A stretch of DNA of 64,000 nt from Paenibacillus sp. J2TS4 (GCF_018403245.1 NZ_BOSH01000014.1:62001-126000), one strand, 5' to 3'. Shown: positions 21,518 through 29,353, counted from the first letter of the stretch. A program made the numbers and translations. The notes: generated by a model not told the origin, from the letters alone.

Positions 21518-21908
21518 TCATTTTCCTGATTTATACGTATAGGGGAAGATCGTCCGGGGTTTCCGTTGATCTCGAGTTGATTCTTCCCTTTGATCTTATA
21601 ATATTCCAATCATCCTCCATCGTCCGATAACCATTCGGGCGTTTTTTTGCGTTCATTGCTTTATTTGGAAAAGTCTAATTTCCTCTTTCCTACACAGGGT
21701 AGATTAAAGCAATCCCCATAAGCTTTCTTCTGAAAAAGGCTATCAAGCTATTAATGGATAGCGCCCCAATAGGTTCTAGCATGTCTTTCGATCTCATAGG
21801 ATAGTGTTAACTGCACAGGATGCGGATGGCGATAGCCAATAACCTGGATGGCATCGTCTGAACTCATACCTTGTAGAATTTTAACATCATGTCCAGGAGG
21901 AAGAATCT
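21518..21908 (+). other. 391-nt gap between murA and spoIID
   Basis: The gap contains the murA terminator and then about 250 bases without a convincing gene; a ywmB-like gene, found here in Bacillus, was not seen. CATACCTT at 21865-21872 resembles a sigma-E -10 box, but no matching -35 could be read at the right distance. The spoIID ribosome site CAGGAGGAAG is at 21894-21903. Confidence 0.5.
21621..21650 (+). terminator. Intrinsic terminator of murA
   Basis: CGTCCGA (21621-21627) pairs with TCGGGCG (21635-21641), including a T-G pair, followed by TTTTTTT. It lies about 100 bases after the murA stop. Confidence 0.8.
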
Positions 21909-22958
21909 ATGAACGAACAGATGAGGAAGAAAGTCATGATATGGATGGCCTCAGCTTTGTTAGTCTCTCTACTGATTACCATTCTTATCCCCAGTCTAAT
22001 TTTTCGCAAGAATGATACTCCGCTGCCGCCCAAAGTATTTCTTCCCGAAGCAGAGAAGGCTTGGCCAAATTCTAGTTCAGATGCGATCCCTCCTGTCATC
22101 ATTCCCGTCTATTTATCCAAGGAAATGCGGGTGGATCATGTCGATTTGGAGCAATATGTACGGGGGGTTGTCGCGGCGGAAATGCCTGTTGATTTTGAAT
22201 TGGAGGCATTGAAGGCCCAGGCGATAGCGGCCCGTACTTATATTGTCCGCCGATGGATGGAAGAGGACCGCAGCAATGTGCCGGTGGAAGGGGCCATTGT
22301 AACGGACACCGTGCAGCACCAAGCCTATCTGACAGACAAGGAACTGAAGCTGCAGTGGGGAAGTGAAGCCTTTCAACGCAATGTGGAAAAGCTGAGCCAG
22401 GCGATCGATCAAACGAAAGGCAAAATTATAACCTATCAGAATAAACCGATCGAGGCGACCTTCTTCTCTACCAGTAATGGATATACGGAAAATTCGGAAG
22501 ACTATTGGAGCGAGCCCATTCCGTATCTACGAAGCGTGGCCAGTCCGTGGGACAAGTCTATAGCTCCCAGATTTCAAGAGACCATAAGGCTCTCTTATAA
22601 GCAGTTTCTGAGCAAGCTGGGCTTATCGGAGGCTTTGCCCGCGGCGGCTACTCTTAATAATAGTAAGGTTACCGAATACACAGAAGGACGACGAATCAAG
22701 AAGGTTTCAATAGGAGGCCAGACGTTCTCAGGTAAAGAGGTGAGAGAAAAGCTGGGTTTGAATTCCTCACACTTTCAATGGAAGTTAAGCGGCAAAGAAG
22801 TAGAGATCACGACCACCGGGTACGGTCATGGAGTAGGGATGAGCCAATGGGGGGCTAATGGAATGGCCAAGGAAGGCAAGAAGGCCGAAGAGATTCTAAA
22901 ACACTATTACACCGGAGTGGAAATCGAAAATTATACGGAATATAGCAAATTAAAATAA
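21909..22958 (+). CDS. spoIID: Stage II sporulation protein D (peptidoglycan lytic transglycosylase)
   Basis: SpoIID cuts glycan strands denuded of peptides and, with SpoIIM and SpoIIP, drives membrane migration during engulfment of the forespore. The 349-residue product has a signal-anchor helix (about 11-30), the conserved VAAEMP motif containing the catalytic glutamate (E91 here), EALKAQAIAARTY, and the C-terminal GYGHGVGMSQWGANGMA zinc/structural motif. The ATG follows CAGGAGGA. Sigma-E control is expected from the family. Confidence 0.96.
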   Translation: MNEQMRKKVMIWMASALLVSLLITILIPSLIFRKNDTPLPPKVFLPEAEKAWPNSSSDAIPPVIIPVYLSKEMRVDHVDLEQYVRGVVAAEMPVDFELEALKAQAIAARTYIVRRWMEEDRSNVPVEGAIVTDTVQHQAYLTDKELKLQWGSEAFQRNVEKLSQAIDQTKGKIITYQNKPIEATFFSTSNGYTENSEDYWSEPIPYLRSVASPWDKSIAPRFQETIRLSYKQFLSKLGLSEALPAAATLNNSKVTEYTEGRRIKKVSIGGQTFSGKEVREKLGLNSSHFQWKLSGKEVEITTTGYGHGVGMSQWGANGMAKEGKKAEEILKHYYTGVEIENYTEYSKLK

Positions 22959-22981
22959 TATGACGATTTATATCATCTCAA

Positions 22982-23009
22982 GTATAAAAGCTATTGATAT
23001 GGCAACAAT
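22982..23009 (+). promoter_or_regulatory. Candidate sigma-F promoter of spoIIQ
   Basis: GTATA (22982-22986), a 14-nt spacer and GGCAACAAT (23001-23009) fit the sigma-F pattern (GYATA, about 15, GGNNANNNT). The initiation site would lie about 20-25 bases before the spoIIQ ATG. Forespore expression matches the known role of SpoIIQ. Confidence 0.65.
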
Positions 23010-23030
23010 GGTTACTGAGGTGATATAACT

Positions 23031-23771
23031 ATGAGTGATCAAAACAAAGAGATTCAAACCGAAAAAGAGGCTCCTCAATCCAAAGAAGGAGCACAAACTG
23101 CAACCCCGTATTCTCCATGGCGCAGACTGCTCGCCAAAAAATGGGCTTTTCCGGCGCTCTACATGGTAGCGGCTGCAATTATTTTAACCTTAATGTTGGT
23201 GTATCAGAATACGGGGAAACAGCCACCCCTAACGGATGAAAACATCGGTCTAGGTCTGGAGCTAGGTGAGAAAGCGACTGATGGTGACGATCCGGATGCC
23301 CAACCTGTAGCAGCCAATATCGAAAATATGCAATGGCCGGTAAAAGATTTTAACGAAATGGATGTGACCATGCCGTTCTTCGACAGCAAAGCTTCCAATG
23401 ATGTTAAGCAGGAAGCCATGATTGAATACGGCGATACCTTCACTCCGCATATTGGTGTCGATCTGGCCAGACCGGATAATGAGCCGTTCGAAGTACTGGC
23501 GGCCTTAAGCGGAAAAGTGACCGCTGTGGAAAAAAATCCGGTAGTCGGCTACTTGGTCGAGATTACACACTCCAACGCATTGGTTACCGTCTATCAAAGT
23601 CTGGACGAAGTTAAGGTAGCCAAGGATGTGGAAGTGAAAAAAGGCGATGTGATCGGTACAGCCGGACGCAACGAGCTGGAGAAGCATCTGGGCAACCACC
23701 TGCATTTTGAAGTCCGTCAAGGACAAGATGGAGCCGCGATTAATCCGACTGAGCTTATTCCGGAAGAATAA
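23031..23771 (+). CDS. spoIIQ: Forespore SpoIIQ-like LytM/M23-domain protein
   Basis: SpoIIQ is a forespore membrane protein that pairs with SpoIIIAH across the intermembrane space during engulfment. The 246-residue product has a cytoplasmic N-terminus, one membrane helix (about 43-62) and an external LytM domain. The zinc ligands H140, D144 (HxxxD) and H225 are present, together with H223, but the catalytic His of the usual YxHL motif is replaced by S190 (YQSL). Peptidase activity is therefore doubtful. Position between spoIID and spoIIID and the sigma-F-type promoter support the name over a general M23 peptidase. Confidence 0.88.
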   Translation: MSDQNKEIQTEKEAPQSKEGAQTATPYSPWRRLLAKKWAFPALYMVAAAIILTLMLVYQNTGKQPPLTDENIGLGLELGEKATDGDDPDAQPVAANIENMQWPVKDFNEMDVTMPFFDSKASNDVKQEAMIEYGDTFTPHIGVDLARPDNEPFEVLAALSGKVTAVEKNPVVGYLVEITHSNALVTVYQSLDEVKVAKDVEVKKGDVIGTAGRNELEKHLGNHLHFEVRQGQDGAAINPTELIPEE

Positions 23772-23808
23772 GTGAAATGGCCTGCGGGGGCCTTGCAGAT
23801 CTTAAACG

Positions 23809-23840
23809 AGCGGGAGGGAAAACCTCCCGCTATTTGTTTT
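23809..23840 (+). terminator. Intrinsic terminator of spoIIQ
   Basis: AGCGGGAGG (23809-23817) and CCTCCCGCT (23823-23831) are exact complements around GAAAA, followed by ATTTGTTTT. Confidence 0.85.
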
Positions 23841-24006
23841 GCTTAAAGGTTGTGTGCCCCGCCCAATTCATTACGTGTCGGAGTCATAAATACCCGATTA
23901 AAGAGGAATCGACAGGATGTCTCAAAATTCCACTTCTTTTGGAAGGAAAAAGTACTTGTCCGGCAAAATTAATGGCTCGTCAAGGCTTGTCAGCTTGGGA
24001 AACAAA

Positions 24007-24034
24007 GAATATATAGGCTCGCTCCTCATATAAT
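24007..24034 (+). promoter_or_regulatory. Candidate sigma-E promoter of spoIIID
   Basis: GAATATA (24007-24013), a 13-nt spacer and CATATAAT (24027-24034) resemble the sigma-E elements; the -10 matches CATACAMT at seven of eight positions. It lies 35 bp upstream of the spoIIID start, and spoIIID is a known sigma-E-dependent gene in Bacillus. Confidence 0.6.
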
Positions 24035-24068
24035 GTACCAAACTATCTTGAGTAGGGAGGCGAGGGGA

Positions 24069-24362
24069 GTGCACGATTACATCAAAGAGCGGACCATTAA
24101 AATCGGTCGATGTATTGTGGAAACAAGGCACACGGTTCGCACTATTGCCAAACAATTTGGAGTATCCAAAAGTACGGTGCACAAAGATTTAACCGAAAGG
24201 CTGCCTGATATTAACCCTGAATTGGCCAACCAAGTAAAAACCATATTGGAATATCACAAATCGATTCGTCACTTGCGGGGAGGGGAGGCCACCAAAATAA
24301 AATATAAAAAGTCGAGAAATTACAAAAATAATTCGGATTTATTAGTCTCTTCTAAATCGTAA
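24069..24362 (+). CDS. spoIIID: Sporulation transcriptional regulator SpoIIID
   Basis: A small DNA-binding protein of the mother cell that activates and represses sigma-E genes and helps switch to sigma-K. The 97-residue product begins HDYIKERTIKIG, has a helix-turn-helix (about 20-42, TIAKQFGVSKSTVHKDL) and the basic KSIRHLRGGEATKIKYKK tail, near-identical to Bacillus SpoIIID. The GTG at 24069 follows AGGGAGG at 24054-24060 and gives the known N-terminus; the longer frame from 24033 is rejected. Confidence 0.96.
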   Translation: MHDYIKERTIKIGRCIVETRHTVRTIAKQFGVSKSTVHKDLTERLPDINPELANQVKTILEYHKSIRHLRGGEATKIKYKKSRNYKNNSDLLVSSKS

Positions 24363-24524
24363 TCCCGATTCTCCCAACCGTTCTTAAGTTTCCCCTTATA
24401 TTTTAACGGAAAAAGGAGGATTTTGTTTTTTTTTGGCGAAACTACCTATTAAGGAAAATTGGCTTCGCATCCTGATTAAGGGTGAAATAGTACGGTTAGT
24501 GATTGGCAGGGAGGATCATGTTTA

Positions 24525-25535
24525 ATGTTCAGTAAGGACATCGGAATAGATTTAGGTACGGCTAACGTATCGATTTATGTTAAGGGCAGCGGGATTGTAT
24601 TGGATGAGCCTTCGGTAGTGGCTATAGATAGCGAATCCAAGAAAGTATTGGCTGTTGGTGAGGAAGCACGTAAGATGGTGGGTCGGACACCAGGCAATAT
24701 TGTGGCGATCCGGCCTTTGCGAGAAGGAGTCATTGCCAATTTCGAAATAACGGAAGCCATGTTAAAATATTTTATGGATAAAGTGGGCGGAAAGAAGTGG
24801 TATAGTCATCCGAGAGTATTGATTTGTGCGCCTACGAACATTACTTCCGTAGAGCAGAAGGCTATTCGGGAATCAGCTAAACGCAGCGGGGCCAAAGATG
24901 TTTTCCTCGTAGAGGAGCCCAAGGCGGCCGCTGTTGGAGCCGGGATGGACATATCCCAACCGAGCGGTAATATGGTTATTGACATTGGAGGGGGCACGAC
25001 GAATGTGGCCGTTATTTCGATGGGCGACATCGTTGCCGCCTCCTCTATTAAGGTGGCGGGAGACAAGTTCGACGATGCCATAATGAAATATATTAAAAAT
25101 AAGTACAAGCTGCTTATCGGTGAACGGACCTCGGAAGAAATCAAAATCCGCATCGCAACGGTACATCCGGAAGGACGCCAGGAAGAGATGGATATTAGAG
25201 GCAGAGACATGGTCACCGGTCTGCCCATATCGATTACTGTACATGCTATGGAGATTAAAGAAGCTCTCGTGGAACCGATATATTCTATTGTAGCCTCCGC
25301 TAAAGCCTTGTTAGAGAAAACTCCTCCAGAGCTGTCTGCCGATATTATTGATAAGGGAATTATTCTGACTGGAGGGGGAGCCATGCTGCACGGGCTGGAT
25401 CAGCTTTTAACCGAGGAGCTGTTGGTGCCTGTGCTGATTGCAGAGGACTCGATGCACTGCGTTGTTAAAGGAACAGGCGCAATGCTGGACAACCTCGATA
25501 AGCTGGCCAAGAAGGCTTCTATCAAAGGTTTGTAA
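24525..25535 (+). CDS. mbl: MreB-like cell-shape actin homologue Mbl
   Basis: Mbl is a bacterial actin that guides cylindrical cell-wall synthesis with MreC/D and the elongation enzymes. The 336-residue product starts MFSKDIGIDLGTANV (phosphate-1 loop), has the DIGGGTTNVAVISMG phosphate-2 loop and the ILTGGGAMLHGL adenosine motif. Its place immediately after spoIIID matches Bacillus mbl rather than mreB, which lies elsewhere with mreCD. The ATG at 24525 follows AGGGAGGAT. Confidence 0.95.
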   Translation: MFSKDIGIDLGTANVSIYVKGSGIVLDEPSVVAIDSESKKVLAVGEEARKMVGRTPGNIVAIRPLREGVIANFEITEAMLKYFMDKVGGKKWYSHPRVLICAPTNITSVEQKAIRESAKRSGAKDVFLVEEPKAAAVGAGMDISQPSGNMVIDIGGGTTNVAVISMGDIVAASSIKVAGDKFDDAIMKYIKNKYKLLIGERTSEEIKIRIATVHPEGRQEEMDIRGRDMVTGLPISITVHAMEIKEALVEPIYSIVASAKALLEKTPPELSADIIDKGIILTGGGAMLHGLDQLLTEELLVPVLIAEDSMHCVVKGTGAMLDNLDKLAKKASIKGL

Positions 25536-25565
25536 TTTTTCGGTCAAAAGAAAGGGGGAAACATA

Positions 25566-26468
25566 ATGATACGGGGACTATATACTTCTGCCGCAGGCAT
25601 GATCACTCAACAGAGGCGTCATGATACGGCGACCAATAACATTTCAAATTTATACACTCCAGGCTACAAACAAGGAAATGCGGTATCTCGCTCATTTCCC
25701 GAGATGATGATTGCGCTCACGAACGGGAGCGCGGATGGACCCCAGGCTAGACAGATAGGAAGAATAAATACGGGAGTACTGACCGAAGAAGCCCTGTCGA
25801 TCTATGTGCAGGGTGATCTTATGGAAACGAAGCAGCCGTTCGATTTGGCCATTGTCTCCAATCTGCAGTCGCCCGGACTGACCTTTGACAGCTCCGGCAA
25901 GGCGATTACCGAGGATGGCGAGAGGGTTTATCAGCCTCAAGCCTTTTTTACGGTCGAGGACGGGCAAGGCAACCGTACCTATACTCGCAACGGAAGCTTT
26001 AATGTCAACACAGCAGGAGAGCTTGTCACGGAAGGCGGCTACCGCGTGCTTGGCCGCGACGGGCAACCGCTGACACTCCTGAATGGAACGACAGGGGAGC
26101 AACTGTCTGAAGCACTCGTAGGCCCGAGCGGAAGACTGTTGGATCCCGTGAATGGACAGCCTTTGCTTAATGCGGCTGGCGAGCCGCTAGCCTTGCTTTT
26201 ATCCAGAGTGGAGGATCCTAATCGGCTGGTCTCGCTCGGCAACGGGCAGTATCGGTTAAATGAAGAGGATGCCGACTTGGTGCGGGAAATTACTGCCGAT
26301 GAACAAGTAGAGGTTTATCAGGGATATCTGGAGCGCTCCAATGTCGATTCATCTCAGGCCATGATTGATATGATGTCTGCGCTCAGGGCTTATGAAGCGA
26401 ATCAAAAGATGGTACAATATTACGATAAAAGCTTGGAGAAAGCGGTCAATGAAGTTGGTAAAGTATAA
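25566..26468 (+). CDS. flhO: Flagellar basal-body rod protein (FlhO/FlgF type)
   Basis: A rod/hook-family protein of the flagellar basal body exported through the type III apparatus. The 300-residue product has the N-terminal heptad region with NNISNLYTPGYK and the C-terminal QGYLERSNVDSSQAMIDMMSALRAYEANQKM motif. The family relation is clear; the assignment to FlhO rather than FlhP follows gene order (first after mbl) as in Bacillus. The ATG follows AAAGGGGG. Confidence 0.9.
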   Translation: MIRGLYTSAAGMITQQRRHDTATNNISNLYTPGYKQGNAVSRSFPEMMIALTNGSADGPQARQIGRINTGVLTEEALSIYVQGDLMETKQPFDLAIVSNLQSPGLTFDSSGKAITEDGERVYQPQAFFTVEDGQGNRTYTRNGSFNVNTAGELVTEGGYRVLGRDGQPLTLLNGTTGEQLSEALVGPSGRLLDPVNGQPLLNAAGEPLALLLSRVEDPNRLVSLGNGQYRLNEEDADLVREITADEQVEVYQGYLERSNVDSSQAMIDMMSALRAYEANQKMVQYYDKSLEKAVNEVGKV

Positions 26469-26492
26469 GGTTTGGCGTGAGGAGGAAAGAAG

Positions 26493-27353
26493 ATGAATCA
26501 TTCCATGATCAGCTCCGCGGTTACGATGCGCTCACTTCAACAGAAGCTGGATATCATGTCTAACAATGTGGCCAATTTTAATACGGCTGGCTACAAAAAA
26601 AAGACTGCAACCTTCGAGGATGTCTTGACGAATATTAAGCAACAGCCGGAAGGGTTCAGGAAGGAAGGGAGATTGACGCCGATCGGCTTGACTCAGAGCT
26701 GGGGAGCGCGATTGGGCCAGGTCAAAATCGATCTGTCCTCCGGCACATTAAGTCAGTCTGGTCTTTCCACCGATCTAGCTATAGACGGCCAAGCTGTCTT
26801 TGCCGTTCTGAATCCGGTAACCGATCCGAATGGAGCTCAGGCAATGGAGGAGCTTTATACGAGGGAAGGGTCCTTTCAGCTGACTTTTCGTCAAGGAGAC
26901 AACGAGAATGCTTACTTGGCGACTAAAGACGGATTGTTTGTGAGCGGAGTGAATGGACAGCCTATTACTGTCCCTGCTGGATATGATATGCGCGTAGATG
27001 AGCAAGGGAATGTTTTCGCTTATAAGTCATCCGAGCCGGAAACGGATGCGATTCCGGTAGGGCAGATTAAGCTGATGCAAGTGATACGCTCCAATTATTT
27101 GGAGGAAGTGGGGATGAACCGCTATCAAGTCTCTCCCGACGTGGATCGAAATCTTGTAGTACGGGATGCTTTTGCCGCTGGAGCGCTTGAGAGAGGAATA
27201 TCTGTAAAGCAGGGATATGTGGAGCAGTCGAACGTGAATTTGGGAGATGAAATGGTTGAGCTTATGATGGTTCAACGAGCCTTTCAACTAAACTCCCGGG
27301 CCATCGCTTCCTCTGACACCATGATGCAACTGGCCAACAATCTAAGAGGATAG
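26493..27353 (+). CDS. flhP: Flagellar basal-body rod protein (FlhP/FlgG type)
   Basis: Second rod protein of the pair and the distal-rod FlgG-like component in Bacillus. The 286-residue product has SNNVANFNTAGYKKK near the N-terminus and QGYVEQSNVNLGDEMVELMMVQRAFQLNSRAI near the C-terminus, the paired flagellar rod signatures. The ATG follows GTGAGGAGGAAAG. It is 24 bases after flhO and 19 before the EpuA-like gene, so the three are probably co-transcribed. Confidence 0.9.
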   Translation: MNHSMISSAVTMRSLQQKLDIMSNNVANFNTAGYKKKTATFEDVLTNIKQQPEGFRKEGRLTPIGLTQSWGARLGQVKIDLSSGTLSQSGLSTDLAIDGQAVFAVLNPVTDPNGAQAMEELYTREGSFQLTFRQGDNENAYLATKDGLFVSGVNGQPITVPAGYDMRVDEQGNVFAYKSSEPETDAIPVGQIKLMQVIRSNYLEEVGMNRYQVSPDVDRNLVVRDAFAAGALERGISVKQGYVEQSNVNLGDEMVELMMVQRAFQLNSRAIASSDTMMQLANNLRG

Positions 27354-27372
27354 TGAAACGAGGAATGAACCG

Positions 27373-27594
27373 ATGAGCGAAGAAGCTAAACCAGCAAAAG
27401 AACGGAGTCCGCGCCGCAAGAAGAAGCCGCTGCTGCGTTTTTTAAGGATACTCTTAGTACCAATACTCTGTGTGGCTGCCTTATTCGCGGGACTGGTGAT
27501 CGGATATGTCTATGTAGGGAAAGAGCCTCTGTCGGAAGTATGGAGTATCGAAACCTGGAGGCATCTGTTTGATCTGATGTTTAAAGATACCTAG
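27373..27594 (+). CDS. EpuA-like DNA-directed RNA polymerase subunit beta family protein
   Basis: A small single-pass membrane protein of the family annotated as 'DNA-directed RNA polymerase subunit beta' (EpuA, PF11772). Despite that name it shares nothing with the polymerase beta subunit. The 73-residue product has a very basic N-terminus (RSPRRKKKP), one membrane helix (about 24-46) and a short outer tail. Its function is unknown. It is co-directional with and 19 bases after flhP. Confidence 0.75.
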   Translation: MSEEAKPAKERSPRRKKKPLLRFLRILLVPILCVAALFAGLVIGYVYVGKEPLSEVWSIETWRHLFDLMFKDT

Positions 27595-27658
27595 CAAACG
27601 ATAAGCTGGCGTATTAGAGGGTACGTTAAACAAAGTATTGTCTTAGGCGGTATTTATC

Positions 27659-27693
27659 GCCAGGCTGGCCTGCGTTACGGGCTGGCTTTTTTC
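27659..27693 (+). terminator. Probable terminator after flhO-flhP-EpuA unit
   Basis: GCCAG (about 27660-27664) pairs with CTGGC ahead of TTTTTTCT; additional CC/GG pairing is possible inside. The stem is imperfect but the T-run and position support termination. Confidence 0.5.
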
Positions 27694-27813
27694 TATTCGT
27701 CAAAAAGGAAAGCGACCCTTCCTCCTGAGTTTTCCTTTTCCTGAATTGTTACGGAGGAAGGAATAAAGGATCGCAAATGCAGTCGCGAAGCAAGTTCTGC
27801 TCCCTTTTCGACA

Positions 27814-27839
27814 GATCGACTGCAAATGTGCAGTCGATC
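27814..27839. repeat. Hairpin unit 2
   Basis: GATCGACTGCA (27814-27824), AATG, TGCAGTCGATC (27829-27839): a perfect 11-bp stem with a four-base loop. Confidence 0.85.
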
Positions 27840-27860
27840 GGCGACTTCTGCTCTCATTTT

Positions 27861-27894
27861 GACAAATCTACTGCAAATGTGCAGTAGATTTGTC
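27861..27894. repeat. Hairpin unit 3
   Basis: GACAAATCTACTGCA (27861-27875), AATG, TGCAGTAGATTTGTC (27880-27894): a perfect 15-bp stem with the same loop as unit 2 but different, compensated outer base pairs. Confidence 0.85.
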
Positions 27895-27976
27895 CATTCA
27901 GGCCCGATAAAGGGATGAATCTAACGATTTGCCTGCACAAATGCAGTCGATGGATGAAAAGAGCGGAATCTGGTCG

Positions 27977-28002
27977 AAACGACTGCACAATCGCAGTCGT
28001 TT
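27977..28002. repeat. Hairpin unit 5
   Basis: AAACGACTGC (27977-27986), ACAATC, GCAGTCGTTT (27993-28002): a perfect 10-bp stem. The upstream GAGCGGAA-type box is the reverse complement of the box preceding units 2 and 3, so the unit is inverted. Confidence 0.8.
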
Positions 28003-28198
28003 GTCAGCGGGACGCCTAACTGCGCCACTGCTTGCTACACCGCAGCTAAAGGCAGCCGTTTATTCCTTCGGATATGGACCTAAAATAATGCTTTGAAACA
28101 AGGGCTATTCTTCCTGGCTGTCGGAGGGGAGTTTTTTTTTTGCAATTTCAAAGGTATAATGTAACAATGTAGAATTGTGTTTAGGGGAGAGAACCGGA

Positions 28199-28714
28199 GT
28201 GAACTTGCCGAATACGTTAACACTGCTTCGCTTTGCTCTAGTGCCAGTCTATTTATTCGTTTTTTTCTCGGGCCATATCAAACTCGCTTTCTTCATTATG
28301 GTGATTGCCGGGGCAACCGATATATTGGACGGGTATTTGGCAAGAAGCAGGGGGCAAGTTACGGACTTGGGTGTGGTACTGGATCCTCTAGCTGACAAGA
28401 CAATGATGCTGGCGGTTTTCATCTCCCTGCTTATTTCAGGAATGATTCCATGGGAAGCGGCGATCGCGATTTTTATTAGGGATGCCGGAATGATTGCCGG
28501 ATCGGCATTTTTCCATTTCCGGGGCAAGAAAACCGTTCCTGCGAATACGTTAGGGAAGTTGACGACGGTCCTGTATTACATAGCTATTTTAATGGTGGTT
28601 TTTGGAATTCCCTATGCGATCCCTTATTTATGGGCGGTCATCGTCTGTTCCTTTATTACTTCGGTTATCTATATTTCCAAGTTCCGATTATTAAATCAAA
28701 CCATTCCTAAATAG
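28199..28714 (+). CDS. CDP-alcohol phosphatidyltransferase family protein (PgsA-like)
   Basis: A membrane enzyme that swaps CMP on a CDP-alcohol for another alcohol. The 171-residue product starts NLPNTLTLLRFALVPVYLF as in phosphatidylglycerophosphate synthases, and carries the metal-binding motif D(x2)DG(x2)AR(x8)G(x3)D(x3)D in DILDGYLAR...LDPLADK. About five membrane helices are seen. The substrate cannot be settled: PgsA-like or cardiolipin/other CDP-alcohol enzyme. The GTG at 28199 follows GGGGAG at 28183-28188 and yields the usual N-terminus; the in-frame GTG at 28175 is less likely. Confidence 0.88.
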   Translation: MNLPNTLTLLRFALVPVYLFVFFSGHIKLAFFIMVIAGATDILDGYLARSRGQVTDLGVVLDPLADKTMMLAVFISLLISGMIPWEAAIAIFIRDAGMIAGSAFFHFRGKKTVPANTLGKLTTVLYYIAILMVVFGIPYAIPYLWAVIVCSFITSVIYISKFRLLNQTIPK

Positions 28715-28719
28715 GAAAA

Positions 28720-28764
28720 GGACATATTTCCAAGACTCGCGCTGCCTCTTGTGGAAATATGTCC
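28720..28764 (+). other. 13-bp inverted repeat after CDP-alcohol transferase gene
   Basis: GGACATATTTCCA (28720-28732) and TGGAAATATGTCC (28752-28764) are exact complements around a 19-nt loop, five bases after the stop codon. No T-run follows. A second, 7-bp repeat CCTTCAC/GTGAAGG lies at 28775-28799. Confidence 0.75.
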
Positions 28765-28868
28765 CTTATATCAACCTTCACTACTGCAGATTGTGAAGGG
28801 GACATTCTCTAGTCTAAGTTAAATGCGGAGTTTTTATACAATCATTTTGCAAAAGGAGCTGTTTATAG

Positions 28869-29297
28869 ATGGACATTAAACAAATTCAAGATATTCTCCC
28901 GCATCGCTACCCTTTTCTGCTTGTTGACCGAATACTGGAAGTGGAGGATGGAGTTCGCGCGGTCGGGTTAAAAAATGTCTCGATGAACGAGCCGTTCTTT
29001 CAAGGTCATTTTCCCGAATACCCGGTCATGCCGGGTGTACTGATTGTTGAAGCTTTGGCACAGGTGGGAGGACTAGCCATGCTCAAGGCAGAAGCCAACC
29101 GGGGGAAGCTGGGCTTTTTGGCTGGGATCGATAATTTCCGTTTTCGCGGTCAGGTCAAGCCTGGCGATACTCTGATCCTGGAACTGGAAGTGACTCGCTT
29201 TAAAGGGACCATCGGCAAGGGTAAAGGAACGGCTAAAGTAAATGATAAGATAGTGGCAGAGGGAGAGCTGATGTTTGCGCTGGCGGACCCGGAATAA
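28869..29297 (+). CDS. fabZ: 3-hydroxyacyl-[acyl-carrier-protein] dehydratase FabZ
   Basis: FabZ dehydrates 3-hydroxyacyl-ACP in fatty-acid elongation. The 142-residue hot-dog-fold product has [11 protein letters not shown] at the N-terminus, the catalytic histidine H47 in [12 protein letters not shown] and the catalytic glutamate E61 in [11 protein letters not shown]. The ATG follows AAAGGAGC. The length is standard, and the locus is like Bacillus, where fabZ also lies downstream of mbl-flhO-flhP. Confidence 0.97.
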   Translation: MDIKQIQDILPHRYPFLLVDRILEVEDGVRAVGLKNVSMNEPFFQGHFPEYPVMPGVLIVEALAQVGGLAMLKAEANRGKLGFLAGIDNFRFRGQVKPGDTLILELEVTRFKGTIGKGKGTAKVNDKIVAEGELMFALADPE

Positions 29298-29353
29298 TGG
29301 CTTCAGAATTTAGATTCCGTTAGATTTGAAAATATCAGTAGGAGGGGCAAAGA

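Larger units (their letters stand above)
27757..28069. repeat. Cluster of five related hairpin repeats within 11-bp inverted repeat
   Basis: GAAGGAATAAA (27757-27767) and TTTATTCCTTC (28059-28069) enclose five CTGCA-centred palindromic units: about 27771-27788 (degenerate), 27814-27839, 27861-27894, about 27925-27950 and 27977-28002. The second and third share a 16-nt core and a preceding TTCTGCTC-TTT-GACA box with 51-nt period; the fourth and fifth have the box in reverse. It is probably a dispersed intergenic repeat family or non-autonomous mobile element. Confidence 0.75.
27595..28198 (+). other. 604-nt non-coding stretch with hairpin-repeat cluster
   Basis: No credible gene was found on either strand. 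It contains the unit's terminator, the hairpin cluster bounded by an 11-bp inverted repeat (27757-28069), and a TATAAT at 28155-28160 that may serve the next gene although no good -35 is visible. Confidence 0.7.

Noticed and set aside
24414-24453. Tiny TTG-initiated leader peptide after AGGAGG upstream of mbl
   Set aside because: Spacing to the TTG is only about three bases and the nine-residue product has no sign of selection.
27373-27594. True RNA polymerase beta subunit
   Set aside because: The database-style name of this family is misleading; the 73-residue single-pass protein shares no polymerase motif.
27771-28002. CRISPR array
   Set aside because: The units are palindromes of varying sequence and orientation with no constant repeat/unique spacer pattern, and no cas genes are present.
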